A stretch of 64,000 nt of DNA from Rhodoblastus sp963727035 (GTDB lineage: Bacteria; Pseudomonadota; Alphaproteobacteria; Rhizobiales; Beijerinckiaceae): contig CAVSEY010000005.1 in the NCBI GenBank assembly GCA_963727035.1, positions 1 through 64,000 on the forward strand. The letters are read 5' to 3'. The translations under genes and the position numbers were made by a program. The notes beneath the pieces are model-generated. The model worked only from the letters and a program-made list of their open reading frames with translations, searched no databases and was not told where the DNA came from. Below are positions 38,527 to 47,448 of the stretch, piece by piece; position 1 is the first letter of the stretch, and every line of letters begins with the position of its first letter.

Positions 38527-38626
38527 TTCGCCGCTCATTCTTCCCCCGCATAGTCGTTCGCGTGCGAGACATTCGCGCTGGTGCGGCCAGTGGCCGCGAA
38601 TTGCCGGGGGGCGATTGGAGTAAGTG

Positions 38627-38941
38627 ATGAACTTGACATATAAACGGATGGGCCTGATTGGCGCGGCGGCCGGCTTGCTGGCGCTTGCGCAGCCGGCGTT
38701 TGCCTTTACCGGACAGAAATTTGCCGGCGAGGCCAAGGTCAGCATCGAGGAGGCGCGCGCCATCGCACTGAAAGCGCATCCCGGCAAGATCACGGATGAA
38801 GAGCTCGAGCGTGAGCGCGGAGGCAGCGGGCTGCGCTATTCCTTCGACATCACGCGCGGCGCCGTGACCCAGGAAGTCGGCGTGGACGCCAAGACCGGCA
38901 GCGTCCTCGAAAACGCTGCCGAAGGAGCCCATCCGGACTGA
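38627..38941 (+). CDS. PepSY domain protein, secreted
   Basis: The 104-residue protein has a signal peptide (to about residue 27) and one PepSY domain (ISIEEARAIALKAHPGKITDEE-like, split over 38-60). Such small periplasmic proteins often sit beside OmpR-type systems and inhibit or bind partners. ATG 38627 is preferred to GTG 38624. A terminator follows. Confidence 0.8.
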   Translation: MNLTYKRMGLIGAAAGLLALAQPAFAFTGQKFAGEAKVSIEEARAIALKAHPGKITDEELERERGGSGLRYSFDITRGAVTQEVGVDAKTGSVLENAAEGAHPD

Positions 38942-38961
38942 GTTCGAGCCGACACGCCCCG

Positions 38962-38992
38962 CCTGCCTCCGCTTCGCGCGGAGGCAGGTTTT
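38962..38992 (+). terminator. Strong Rho-independent terminator after PepSY gene
   Basis: CCTGCCTCCGC (38962-38972) pairs with GCGGAGGCAGG (38978-38988), an 11-bp perfect stem with loop TTCGC and tail TTTT. It separates the PepSY gene from the following membrane gene. Confidence 0.88.
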
Positions 38993-39011
38993 CGCAACTG
39001 TGAGGAATTTC

Positions 39012-39809
39012 ATGGACGACGCCCGGCGCGCGGTTCTGAGCAAGGTTCCCGAGGTCACGCTCGGCTTCTGGATCATCAAGATTCTCGCGACGACGCTCGG
39101 AGAAACGGGCGGCGACGCGGTCACGATGGGCATGTTGCATGCAGACAAGAACGCCTTCAACGGCGGCTACCTGATCGGAACCGCGATATTTCTCGCCGTC
39201 TTCATCGCGGCCGTCGGCGCCCAGATCGTGGCGAAGAAATTCAACCCTTGGCTTTTCTGGTTCGCCATCGTCGCGTCGACGACCGTCGGCACGACGATGG
39301 CCGACTTCGCCGACCGGTCCCTGGGCGTCGGCTACGCCGGCGGCTCGTCGCTTCTATTGGCGCTGCTCGTCGGCTCGCTTGCGGTGTGGCGCTGGTCGGA
39401 AGGCAGTGTTTCGGTCGACACGGTCAACACGCCAAGGGTCGAGGCCTTCTACTGGACGACCATCCTGTTTTCGCAGACGCTCGGCACGGCGCTCGGCGAC
39501 TGGATGGCCGACACCAACGGCTTGGGCTTCGGCGGCGGCGCGCTGGTGTTCGGCGCCGCGATCCTCGTGACCGCCGCGCTCTATCATTTCACCAACATCT
39601 CGCGAGTTGCGCTGTTCTGGGTCGCCTTCATCCTGACCCGGCCTCTCGGCGCCACAGTCGGCGATCTTCTCGACAAGCCGCACGCGCTCGGGGGACTGGG
39701 CCTGAACCGCTATTATGCTTCCGCCGTGCTGCTCGCCGCCATCCTCGCCTTGATCGTCATCCTCCCACAGCGCGCGGGATCACATCCTTCGGCGCAGACG
39801 AAAACATGA
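39012..39809 (+). CDS. COG4705-type membrane protein
   Basis: The 265-residue protein has about eight hydrophobic segments with repeated motifs LGETGGDA, GTTMADFADRSLGVGY, LGTALGDWMADTNGLGF and LGATVGDLLDKPHALGG. These repeated Gly-Asp/Thr loops suggest a channel or a metal- or proton-linked transporter. It is annotated in databases only as an uncharacterised membrane protein family. ATG 39012 has GAGGAA upstream; GTG 39000 is an alternative. The family often sits next to OmpR-type two-component systems, as here. Confidence 0.72.
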   Translation: MDDARRAVLSKVPEVTLGFWIIKILATTLGETGGDAVTMGMLHADKNAFNGGYLIGTAIFLAVFIAAVGAQIVAKKFNPWLFWFAIVASTTVGTTMADFADRSLGVGYAGGSSLLLALLVGSLAVWRWSEGSVSVDTVNTPRVEAFYWTTILFSQTLGTALGDWMADTNGLGFGGGALVFGAAILVTAALYHFTNISRVALFWVAFILTRPLGATVGDLLDKPHALGGLGLNRYYASAVLLAAILALIVILPQRAGSHPSAQTKT

Positions 39810-39825
39810 TGGCCGCCCACCTCTC

Positions 39826-40097
39826 TAGAGCGTTTCCCACCCGTCTTGGCGCATTCTGCCGAGGGGATTTTGCCCCGGCGCCAGGAGCGTGGCGCAAGGC
39901 GTGTCGCGGACACGGCTAAGCCGCGCGACGCCGCGCCGGGGCAAAAGCCCCCGGCCCCGAATTTGGGTTCGCCTTTGACGGCCGCCCGGTGCGTTGCGAA
40001 CCTTGGCCGTGTCCTCGACACGGCCTGCGGCCCGCGCCTGCCGGATCGCCTCGCCAAAGGCGAACAGAATGCGTCAAGACGGGTGGGAAACGCTCTA
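39826..40097. mobile_element. MITE of 272 bp with 33-bp terminal inverted repeats
   Basis: Positions 39826-39858 begin TAGAGCGTTTCCCACCCG and are matched, with one mismatch, by the reverse complement of 40065-40097. The outermost TA on each side fits the TA target duplication of IS630/Tc1-mariner elements. The interior codes for nothing. It lies 17 bases past the stop of the COG4705 gene. It would need a transposase supplied in trans. Confidence 0.85.
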
Positions 40098-40292
40098 ATT
40101 TGCGGACGCTGGTCCGGGCGCCCGCCTGCGCTCAAGGCGGACGCCTCGACCCGCTCCGACGGCCAATTCCAAGCGCCCTGTTTCTTGTCGGCGATTTTCC
40201 GCGTCGCCATCGCCCCGCCTCCGCCCTGCCTTGTCGCGCCTGTAAACCAATGAGGGCGCGTCGGGCGCCTTTGCGGCGCGGCTGTCCCGATT

Positions 40293-41126
40293 CTAAAACT
40301 TTTTTCGCCACAAAGCCCATTGGCGGCGCCACAGCGCGACTTCCGCGGGCGCCGCAAAGGGATCGTCCGCTCGGCGCTCCATTTCGCGCAGATAAAGCTC
40401 AGGCAAGGCGAGCAGGCGGAAGGCCTCGCGCTGCGGCTCGGGCAAAGAAGCGACATTCCGTTTCGCCTCGGCCAGATTGTCACGCGCCAAAGCGCGCAAC
40501 TCCTTGAGCGCGGCCTCGACCGCGCCAGACTTGGCGCGCGCGAAAAGATCGACCGGGGTCAGGCCGTGGCGCGCCAGAAGATCGACCGGCAGAAAACATT
40601 GCCGGCGCGCGACATGCCATGGCAATGCCCGCAGCAGGCCGGTCAGGGCGTAAGCGCGTCCCGCCGGCGCGGAAACGTGCGGCGCCCCGTCCCCGCCGAG
40701 GATGCGGCTGGCGAGGGCGAAAAGAACCGAGCCGGTGTCCTCGCAATATTGTTCCAGAAAAGCCTGATCCGGCGCCGGGTCGTCATAGAAATCGAAGCGC
40801 CGCGCCTCCAGCAGGTCGAGCAGTTTTTCGCGCGGCAGGTCGAAATGCTCGATCGTCGCCAGCAGCGCGGCGGCGGTCGGGTTGGCCGACGCTTCTCCAT
40901 CGCGTTCGCCGCTCAGCGCGTCGATCCACCATTGCAGGCGCATGTCGCCGAGAAGCGGCTGGGAGACATGGTCGCGGATGCGCGCCACCTCGGCGTTGAA
41001 GGCATAGAGCGCGAAAAGATGCGGCCGCGCCGCGTCGGGCGCGAACATCGCCGCCAGCCAGCGGTCGCGGTCGGCCTCGCGCAGGGCCTCGCCGCAGAGA
41101 AGGTAATGGTCCGCGCGCCGATCCAT
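40293..41126 (-). CDS. Squalene/phytoene synthase family protein
   Basis: The 277-residue helical protein has FALYAFNAEVARIRD and LRLQWW-like (MRLQWWID) helices and a second PTAAALLATIEHF region. The Asp-rich prenyl-diphosphate motifs DxxxD are reduced. This places it near the NDUFAF6-like branch that aids respiratory complex I assembly, rather than a true phytoene synthase. No carotenoid genes surround it. It ends in RQWALWRKKF. Confidence 0.75.
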   Translation of the reverse strand: MDRRADHYLLCGEALREADRDRWLAAMFAPDAARPHLFALYAFNAEVARIRDHVSQPLLGDMRLQWWIDALSGERDGEASANPTAAALLATIEHFDLPREKLLDLLEARRFDFYDDPAPDQAFLEQYCEDTGSVLFALASRILGGDGAPHVSAPAGRAYALTGLLRALPWHVARRQCFLPVDLLARHGLTPVDLFARAKSGAVEAALKELRALARDNLAEAKRNVASLPEPQREAFRLLALPELYLREMERRADDPFAAPAEVALWRRQWALWRKKF

Positions 41127-41129
41127 GCC

Positions 41130-41924
41130 CTAGACGCTCAATCGCATGAAATCATAGGCCGGCTCGACATTTTCCGGCAGATTCTTGCGTAACACTTCAT
41201 AATCGAGATCGGTGTGGAGATTGGTCAGCACCGCGCGTTTCGGCTTGAAACGCGCGATCAACTCCAGGGTTTCGCTTACCGAGAGATGGCTCGGATGATG
41301 CTTGTGGCGCAGGGCGTCCACGATCCACAGATCGAGATTCTCCAAAAATTCCATGCTCTCGGGCGGCACATATTTGACGTCGGGCGTATAGGCGCAGGCC
41401 CCGAAGCGAAAGCCGGTGGCGTCGATGTCGCCATGGTTGAGCCGGAACGTCTGGACCTCGATCTCCCCGGCCGGGCCGCCATGCGAGAATTTCCAGCCAT
41501 AGTCGAAGACATGGGGGAACAGCAGCGGCGGGTAATTGCTGCCCGGCGGCGTCTCGAACAGATAGTCGAAACGCTTGCCCACCGCGCCCCAGGTCGGCGG
41601 GTCGAGGTAAATGTCGATCCGGCGATGCATGGCCATGGTCAGGGGCCGCAGATCGTCGAGGCCGTGGATATGGTCGGCATGGGCATGGGTCAGCAGCACC
41701 GCGTCGAGCCGATGCACATTTGTCGCGATCAATTGCTCGCGCAGATCGGCGCCGGCGTCCACCAGCAGCCGCGTCGGCTCATGTTCGCCGCGCTTTTCCA
41801 CCAGGATCGCGCAGCGGCGGCGGCGATTTTTCGGATTATTGGGGTCGCAATGGCCCCAGCCCTGCGCCACGCGCGGAACGCCCGCCGACGAGCCGCAGCC
41901 AAGAATGGTGATGTCGAGCGTCAT
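41130..41924 (-). CDS. MBL-fold metallohydrolase (PhnP-like)
   Basis: The 264-residue protein has THAHADHIHGLDDLRP, the metal-binding H-x-H-x-D-H motif, and further ligands in LRHKHHPSHLS. The N-terminus ILGCGSSAGVPR is typical of PhnP-like phosphodiesterases. It sits in the metG-tatD-MBL row found in many proteobacteria and overlaps tatD by four bases. Its substrate, probably a cyclic phosphodiester, is inferred. Confidence 0.9.
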   Translation of the reverse strand: MTLDITILGCGSSAGVPRVAQGWGHCDPNNPKNRRRRCAILVEKRGEHEPTRLLVDAGADLREQLIATNVHRLDAVLLTHAHADHIHGLDDLRPLTMAMHRRIDIYLDPPTWGAVGKRFDYLFETPPGSNYPPLLFPHVFDYGWKFSHGGPAGEIEVQTFRLNHGDIDATGFRFGACAYTPDVKYVPPESMEFLENLDLWIVDALRHKHHPSHLSVSETLELIARFKPKRAVLTNLHTDLDYEVLRKNLPENVEPAYDFMRLSV

Positions 41925-42706
41925 GCGGCGAGCGGCGGCATTTTCGAGAACAATTTCATGGCGTTTTCCGTCGTGATCTCAGCCAGTTCGGCCAATTCGA
42001 CGCCCTTGACCCCGGCCAGGACCTTGGCCGTCTGCGCGACATAAGCCGGCTCGTTGGTCTTGCCGCGATAAGGCGTCGGCGCGAGGAAGGGCGCGTCGGT
42101 CTCGACCAGAAGCCGCTCCAGCGGCAGGTCCCTGGCGATGTCGCGCAATTCTAACGAGTTCTTGAAGGTGACGATGCCGGAAAAGGACACGTAAAGCCCG
42201 AGTTCGACGCCCTTTTCGGCCAAGGCGCGGCTCGACGAAAAGCAATGGAGCAGCGCCTTGAATTTTCCTTTGGCCATTTCCTCGGCAAGAATCGCCGCCA
42301 TGTCGGCGTCGGCGTCGCGGGTGTGGATCACCAGAGGCAGGCCGGTCTCCCGCGCCGCCGCGATATGGGCGCGAAACACTCTTTGGGCGAAGTCGCGCGG
42401 GGCGCGGTCGTAATAATAATCGAGCCCCGCCTCCCCGATCGCCACGCATTTTTCATGCGCCGCCAGCTCCGCGATTTCTTCGGCCGAGAATTCGCGCTCG
42501 TCGAGCGCATGGTTGGGATGCGTGCCGACCGAGCAGAACACGTTTTCATCGCTTTCCGCGATGTCGCGAATGTCTGTAAATTTCTCGATCTCGGTGCAGA
42601 TGGTGATCATCCGCCCGACCCCGGCGGATTTCGCCCGCGCCAGCACGCCGGCGCGATCCTTCGCCAGTTCGGGGAAATCGAGATGGCAATGGGTGTCGAT
42701 CAACAT
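41921..42706 (-). CDS. tatD: TatD family DNase
   Basis: The 261-residue TIM-barrel metal hydrolase has DTHCHLDF near the start, GTHPNHA, GEAGLDYYY, VIHTRDADAD and VETDAPFLAPTPYRGKTNEP. TatD family enzymes act as 3'-5' exonucleases or on D-tyrosyl substrates. ATG 42706 overlaps the metG stop (TGATG). The frame is open far upstream inside metG and that part is not used. Confidence 0.93.
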   Translation of the reverse strand: MLIDTHCHLDFPELAKDRAGVLARAKSAGVGRMITICTEIEKFTDIRDIAESDENVFCSVGTHPNHALDEREFSAEEIAELAAHEKCVAIGEAGLDYYYDRAPRDFAQRVFRAHIAAARETGLPLVIHTRDADADMAAILAEEMAKGKFKALLHCFSSSRALAEKGVELGLYVSFSGIVTFKNSLELRDIARDLPLERLLVETDAPFLAPTPYRGKTNEPAYVAQTAKVLAGVKGVELAELAEITTENAMKLFSKMPPLAA

Positions 42707-44256
42707 CACTTGGCCGCCTCGGGCTCGACATAGCGCGGGAAGATCGGCGCCGGGGCCGGCAGATCGGCGCCGGCGGACAGCCGATGCTCCGGCGTTGCGA
42801 AGGAAAAATTGCGCTCGTCGGGGCGGACCGCAAGGAGGTCGAGCAATTTTTCCGCCGCCGCCGGGATGAAGGGCTGGCACAGAATGCCGACCACGCGCAG
42901 AACCTCGATGGTGGTATAAAGCACGGCGTCGCGCCGCGCCGGATCGGTCTTGCCGAGCTTCCACGGCTCCTGCGCGGCGAAATAGCGGTTGGCGTCGCCG
43001 ACCACCGCCCAGATTTCGCCCAGAGCCTGATGCGGCGCGAAAGCCGCCATGGCGGCGCGCGACGCCTCGACCGCGCCATAGGCCTTGGCCAGCATTTCGG
43101 CGTCCGCCGCCTGAACCTCGCCAGGCTGTGGAACTTTCGCCCCGCAATTCTTGGCGATCATCGACAGCGAGCGCTGCGCCAGATTGCCCAGATCGTTGGC
43201 CAGATCGGCGTTGATGCGCTGGACGATGGCCTCATGCGAATAATTGCCGTCCTGGCCGAAGGGCACTTCGCGCAGGAAGAAATAGCGCAGGGCGTCGACG
43301 CCGTAATGGTCGGCGAGCGCCATCGGATCGATGACATTGCCGACCGATTTCGACATTTTCTCGCCGCGGTTGAACAGAAATCCGTGGACCACGATCTGTT
43401 TCGGCAGCGGAACACCGGCCGACATCAGGAAGGCTGGCCAAAAAATGGCGTGGAAACGCGTGATGTCCTTGCCGATGACATGAGCGTCCGCCGGCCAGTA
43501 TTTGGCGCGGGGACCGCCCTCGAACCAGCCGGTCGCGGTCAGATAATTGGTGAGCGCGTCCACCCAGACATACATCACATGGCGCTCGTCGCCCGGCACG
43601 GGAATGCCCCAGTCGAATGTGGTGCGGCTGATGGACAGGTCGTTCAGGCCGCGCTTCACGAAAGCCACGATCTCGTTGCGGTATTTTTCCGGGGTGATGA
43701 AATCGGGGTTGGCCTCGTAATGGGCCAGAAGCTTGTCGGCATAGGCCGAGAGGCGGAAGAAATAGCTCTCCTCCTCGACCCATTCGACCGGCGTGCCGGT
43801 CGGCGCGAATTTTTTTCCTTCCGCGTTTTGGGTCAGTTCGCCTTCGTCGTAATAGGCTTCGTCGCGCACCGAGTACCAGCCCGAGTATTTTGATAGATAG
43901 ATGTCGCCCTTTGCGGCCATGCGGCGCCAGATTTCCTGCACGCAAGCCTTGTGGCGCTCCTGCGTCGTGCGCACCACATCGTCGGCGACCGCGTTCAGCT
44001 TTTCGCCCATGACCTGGAACTGCTCCGCCGTGCGATCCGCCAGAGCCTTGGCGGTGATCCCCTCGCGCGCCGCCGTCTGCTGCATTTTCAGGCCATGCTC
44101 GTCCATGCCGGTGACGAACAGCACGTCGCGCCCGTCGAGCCGATAAAAACGCGCGAAGGCGTCGGTCGCGATGCGCTCATAGGCATGGCCGATATGGGGC
44201 GCGCCATTGGCGTAGGGAATGGCCGTCGTGATGTAAAATGCGGCGCGGTCGGACAT
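42706..44256 (-). CDS. metG: Methionyl-tRNA synthetase
   Basis: The 516-residue class I synthetase shows PYANGAPHIGHAYE with the HIGH motif and EKMSKSVGNVIDP near residue 300. The zinc knuckle is not of the four-cysteine type, so it belongs to the shorter MetG subfamily lacking the C-terminal dimer domain. It charges tRNA-Met in the cytoplasm. It is the first of metG-tatD-MBL on this strand and diverges from alkB across 203 bases. Confidence 0.96.
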   Translation of the reverse strand: MSDRAAFYITTAIPYANGAPHIGHAYERIATDAFARFYRLDGRDVLFVTGMDEHGLKMQQTAAREGITAKALADRTAEQFQVMGEKLNAVADDVVRTTQERHKACVQEIWRRMAAKGDIYLSKYSGWYSVRDEAYYDEGELTQNAEGKKFAPTGTPVEWVEEESYFFRLSAYADKLLAHYEANPDFITPEKYRNEIVAFVKRGLNDLSISRTTFDWGIPVPGDERHVMYVWVDALTNYLTATGWFEGGPRAKYWPADAHVIGKDITRFHAIFWPAFLMSAGVPLPKQIVVHGFLFNRGEKMSKSVGNVIDPMALADHYGVDALRYFFLREVPFGQDGNYSHEAIVQRINADLANDLGNLAQRSLSMIAKNCGAKVPQPGEVQAADAEMLAKAYGAVEASRAAMAAFAPHQALGEIWAVVGDANRYFAAQEPWKLGKTDPARRDAVLYTTIEVLRVVGILCQPFIPAAAEKLLDLLAVRPDERNFSFATPEHRLSAGADLPAPAPIFPRYVEPEAAK

Positions 44257-44459
44257 GAGGCGGCGACTCTTCGATTTTTGCGGTCTGGCGTTGGGCGGGA
44301 ACCTAATGAAAGGCCGCCCCGAGGGAAAGAATTTTTCCAGCCCGGTCGCGGCGTTCGCGCGCGCCCAAAATATTCAAGATTGTATTAACCACGACTTTTG
44401 GATGACACGGAGTCGAATAAGCTGGCGCAAAAATATCCAGATATCCGCGGAGCGAAACA

Positions 44460-45635
44460 TTGAGCCACGCCCAGAGCTTTCTGCCCAGCCGGGACCAATC
44501 CATGTATGGCGCCAAGCGCTGGCTTTGGCTGCTGGGTTTCATTCCCCCCGCCCTGCCCGTCTTCGGCGCGCTGCTGGTCCAGGCGACCGGGCTGCCCGTT
44601 TTCTATTGGTTCGGCCTCATCTTCGTTTACGGATTCGTCGCGGTCATCGACATCGTCATCGGCGTGGACAAGGCGAGCTACAGGCTCAGCGAGGTCCAGG
44701 CGGTGGAGAACGAGGTTTTTTACCGCTGGGTCGCCGATCTGGTGACGCCGATCCAATACGCCAGCCTGATCTGGACGAGTTGGATGCTGGTCCATGGCGG
44801 CCTGACCTTTACCGAGTTGCTGGGGCTCGCGACGACTCTCGGCATAGCCAACGGCATTGCGATCACCAACGCCCATGAAATCGGCCACAAATCCGAGCCG
44901 CTCGAACGCTGGCTGGCGAAATTCGTGCTGGCGCCCTCGATGTTCGGCCATTTCACCGCCGAACATAATGGCGGACATCATGTCAAAGCGGCGACGCCGG
45001 AGGATTTCTCCTCGGCGCGAATGGGCGAGCCCTTTTTCAACTATTTCCCGCGCACCTTTTTCGGCGGCGTTCGCGAGGCCTGGGCCCTGGAAAGCGAGCG
45101 CCTGAAGCGCCGAGGCCTGTCGCCGTGGATTTGGCGCAACGACGTGCTGACCGCCTGGGCGATCACCCCGCTGCTGTTCGCCGCCCTGACCCTGTGGCTC
45201 GGCTGGGCCGTGCTGCCCTGGCTGCTGCTGCAAGGTTTTATTGGCCTGACCATGCTGGAAATGGTCAATTACCTCCAGCATTACGGGCTGTTGCGGGAAA
45301 AGCGCGCCGACGGCCGGTACGAGCCCTGCGGGCCAGAGCACAGCTGGAACTCCAGCCATATCGCCACCAATATCATGCTCTACCACCTGCCGCGCCATTC
45401 GGACCATCACGCCCATCCGATGCGCCGCTACCAGGCCCTGCGCCATTTCGACGAGGCGCCGCAACTGCCGACCGGCTATGCCGGCATGAGCGCCCTGACC
45501 CTGTTCCCGCCGCTGTGGGCGCGCATCATGGACCCGATCCTGATCCGCCACGTGAACGGCGACCTGAGCAAGCTGAACATCCACCCGCCGGCGCGGGCGC
45601 GGATTTTACGGAAATGGGGCGGCGAAAGAGCCTAA
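44460..45635 (+). CDS. alkB: Alkane 1-monooxygenase, AlkB family
   Basis: The 391-residue membrane di-iron enzyme has several helices and the three histidine boxes: HEIGH (139-143), EHNGGHH (168-174) and HSDHH (313-317). It also has the AlkB HYG motif in NYLQHYG. TTG 44460 with GGAG eight bases upstream is the best start; ATG 44502 would cut residues before the first helix. It oxidises the terminal carbon of n-alkanes. A rubredoxin and reductase, needed as electron donors, are not in the window. Confidence 0.92.
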   Translation: MSHAQSFLPSRDQSMYGAKRWLWLLGFIPPALPVFGALLVQATGLPVFYWFGLIFVYGFVAVIDIVIGVDKASYRLSEVQAVENEVFYRWVADLVTPIQYASLIWTSWMLVHGGLTFTELLGLATTLGIANGIAITNAHEIGHKSEPLERWLAKFVLAPSMFGHFTAEHNGGHHVKAATPEDFSSARMGEPFFNYFPRTFFGGVREAWALESERLKRRGLSPWIWRNDVLTAWAITPLLFAALTLWLGWAVLPWLLLQGFIGLTMLEMVNYLQHYGLLREKRADGRYEPCGPEHSWNSSHIATNIMLYHLPRHSDHHAHPMRRYQALRHFDEAPQLPTGYAGMSALTLFPPLWARIMDPILIRHVNGDLSKLNIHPPARARILRKWGGERA

Positions 45636-46732
45636 CCGCGCAGCAGCAGGCAGGCGTCGCCGTAGGAATAGAAGCGATATTTCTCCGCGATGGCGTGCGC
45701 ATAAGCCGCTTTCATGCGCTCCAGGCCGGAAAAGGCGCTGACCAGCATGAACAGGGTCGAGCGCGGCAGGTGGAAATTGGTCATCAGCGCATCGACCGCG
45801 CGAAATTTGTAGCCCGGCGTGATGAAGATCGAGGTGTCGCCGGAAAACGGTTTTAACGCGCCGGAAGAATCCGCCGCGCTTTCGAGAATGCGCAAGCTCG
45901 TGGTGCCGACGGCGACGATCCGCCCGCCCGCCGCCCGCGCCGCGTTCAGCCGCGCCGCGACCTCCGCATCGACCGATCCCCATTCGGCGTGCATGACGTG
46001 ATCGGCCGTGTCGTCGGCCTTGACCGGGAGGAAAGTCCCGGCGCCGACCAGCAGCGTGACCTTTTCCAGCGTCGCGCCGGCTTTTTCGACCGCCGCGACC
46101 AGTTCGGGCGTGAAATGCAGGCCCGCCGTCGGCGCGGCGACCGCCCCGCTTTTTTCGGCGAACAGCGTCTGGTAATCGCCGGCGTCGCGCGCATCCTCGG
46201 CGCGGCGCGCGGCGATATAGGGCGGCAAGGGCATGTGCCCGAGGGCGAGAATCGCGTCGTCGAGCATCGGGCCGGACAGGTTGAACGACAGCAGAACCTC
46301 GCCCTCGTTTTTCTCCACGACTTCGGCCCAGAGCGCGCCGGCAAGACAGGCCGCGCCTTCCCGCGACTCGCCGAACACGATTTTTTCGCCGAGCTTCAGC
46401 TTTTTCGCCGGGCGGACGAAAGCCCGCCAATGGGAGCCGTCCACGCGCTTGTGCAACGTGGCCTCGATCTGCGCGACAGCGTCGCCGCGCCGCCGCCGGC
46501 CGAACAATTGCGCCGGGATCACCTTGGCGTCATTGACCACCAGAACATCGCCCTTGCGCAGAAAGCCGGGCAGATCCCGCACATGCGCGTCGAGAAATTG
46601 GGCGTCGAGAAATTGGGCGTCGAGAAAGGACTCCGGCGCCACGACGAGCAGTCGCGCGGAATCACGCGGCTCCGCAGGCCGCAAGGCGATACGTTCTTGA
46701 GGCAGATCGAAATCGAACAGACCTACGCGCAA
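45632..46732 (-). CDS. queA: S-adenosylmethionine:tRNA ribosyltransferase-isomerase
   Basis: The 366-residue enzyme has FDFDLPQERIALRPAEPRD, NDAKVIPAQLFG, APTAGLHFT, GAGTFLPVKADD and TNFHLPRSTLFMLVSAF. QueA adds the cyclopentene moiety in queuosine biosynthesis. TTG 46732 gives the usual LRVGLFDFDL start with GGGAG six bases upstream; no ATG fits. A short tandem repeat adds FLDAQ units near residues 36-48. It overlaps the convergent alkB stop by four bases. Confidence 0.93.
   Translation of the reverse strand: MRVGLFDFDLPQERIALRPAEPRDSARLLVVAPESFLDAQFLDAQFLDAHVRDLPGFLRKGDVLVVNDAKVIPAQLFGRRRRGDAVAQIEATLHKRVDGSHWRAFVRPAKKLKLGEKIVFGESREGAACLAGALWAEVVEKNEGEVLLSFNLSGPMLDDAILALGHMPLPPYIAARRAEDARDAGDYQTLFAEKSGAVAAPTAGLHFTPELVAAVEKAGATLEKVTLLVGAGTFLPVKADDTADHVMHAEWGSVDAEVAARLNAARAAGGRIVAVGTTSLRILESAADSSGALKPFSGDTSIFITPGYKFRAVDALMTNFHLPRSTLFMLVSAFSGLERMKAAYAHAIAEKYRFYSYGDACLLLRG
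46587..46627. repeat. 15-bp tandem repeat within queA
   Basis: GCGTCGAGAAATTGG is repeated at 46587 and 46602 and begins a third time at 46617. It codes for FLDAQ units on the minus strand and sits in a non-conserved loop, so it should be tolerated. It looks like slippage. Confidence 0.85.
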
Positions 46733-46783
46733 ACGAAAACTCCCGCTGGAGGAGCGGTGATAAGCCGGGCGCGTGAAAATCTC

Positions 46784-46811
46784 AAAAGAAAACCCCGCCG
46801 GAGCGGGGTTT
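46784..46811 (-). terminator. Rho-independent terminator of the BTLCP gene
   Basis: AAACCCCGC (46790-46798) pairs with GCGGGGTTT (46803-46811), a 9-bp stem with a four-base loop. On the minus strand it is followed by TTCTTTTG, a T-rich tail, 22 bases past the stop at 46834. It separates that gene from queA. Confidence 0.85.
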
Positions 46812-46833
46812 GTTGTCCTGTTTGGCGATTTTC

Positions 46834-47448
46834 TCAGCGCGAGGCGACGACCGGGGCGGCGGTGGGGCCAAGGGCGACCCAGACATTCGGGTCCTGCTGG
46901 CTCTGGCGCTTCACCAGGCGATAGGGAACCGCGTCCACCGATTTCATTTCGTCGGTCAGATTGTCGAGGATGAATTCGCCGTGGTTGGTCTTGATGGTCA
47001 GGATGGCGTGGCCTTCGTTGTCCTGGTCGCGCACCACCGTGATCAGCAGGGCCTGGCGGGGATAGCCGCGCTCGATCAGCATCTTGCGCTTCAAAAGGGC
47101 GTAATCCTCGCAATCGCCCTTGCCGTCCACCGGATAGTCCCAGCGGTCGACCACGCCCCAGTGGTCCATGTCCGAAATCGGCTCGACGGCGCGGTTGACG
47201 AAGGAATTGATGTCCTGGATTTCGCGGCGCGCGCTGTCGGTCAGGTTCACGTCCGCGGCCGGCAGCGCCGGGGCGGAGCATTCGCTCTTGTAGCGCCCGC
47301 AAAACACGATCCAGCCATAGGGAATGCTGGTCTCGCCGCCAACCGACGCATAAGCGACGTCGCTGCTGGAAAAAGCCGAAGCCGGGCCGACCGAAAGCGA
47401 GGCCGCCAGGAGGGCGAAGGCGAGAGCGAGAAGTTTCGAGAGGCGCAT
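46834..47448 (-). CDS. Transglutaminase-like cysteine peptidase (BTLCP family)
   Basis: The 204-residue protein has a signal peptide (residues 1-25, ending SAFSS), then the Cys-His-Asp triad of bacterial transglutaminase-like peptidases: GKGDCEDYALLKR, EGHAIL and FILDNLTDE. Relatives include LapG, which releases adhesins under cyclic di-GMP control, but this small secreted type is not proven to do so. No LapD partner is nearby. Confidence 0.87.
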   Translation of the reverse strand: MRLSKLLALAFALLAASLSVGPASAFSSSDVAYASVGGETSIPYGWIVFCGRYKSECSAPALPAADVNLTDSARREIQDINSFVNRAVEPISDMDHWGVVDRWDYPVDGKGDCEDYALLKRKMLIERGYPRQALLITVVRDQDNEGHAILTIKTNHGEFILDNLTDEMKSVDAVPYRLVKRQSQQDPNVWVALGPTAAPVVASR

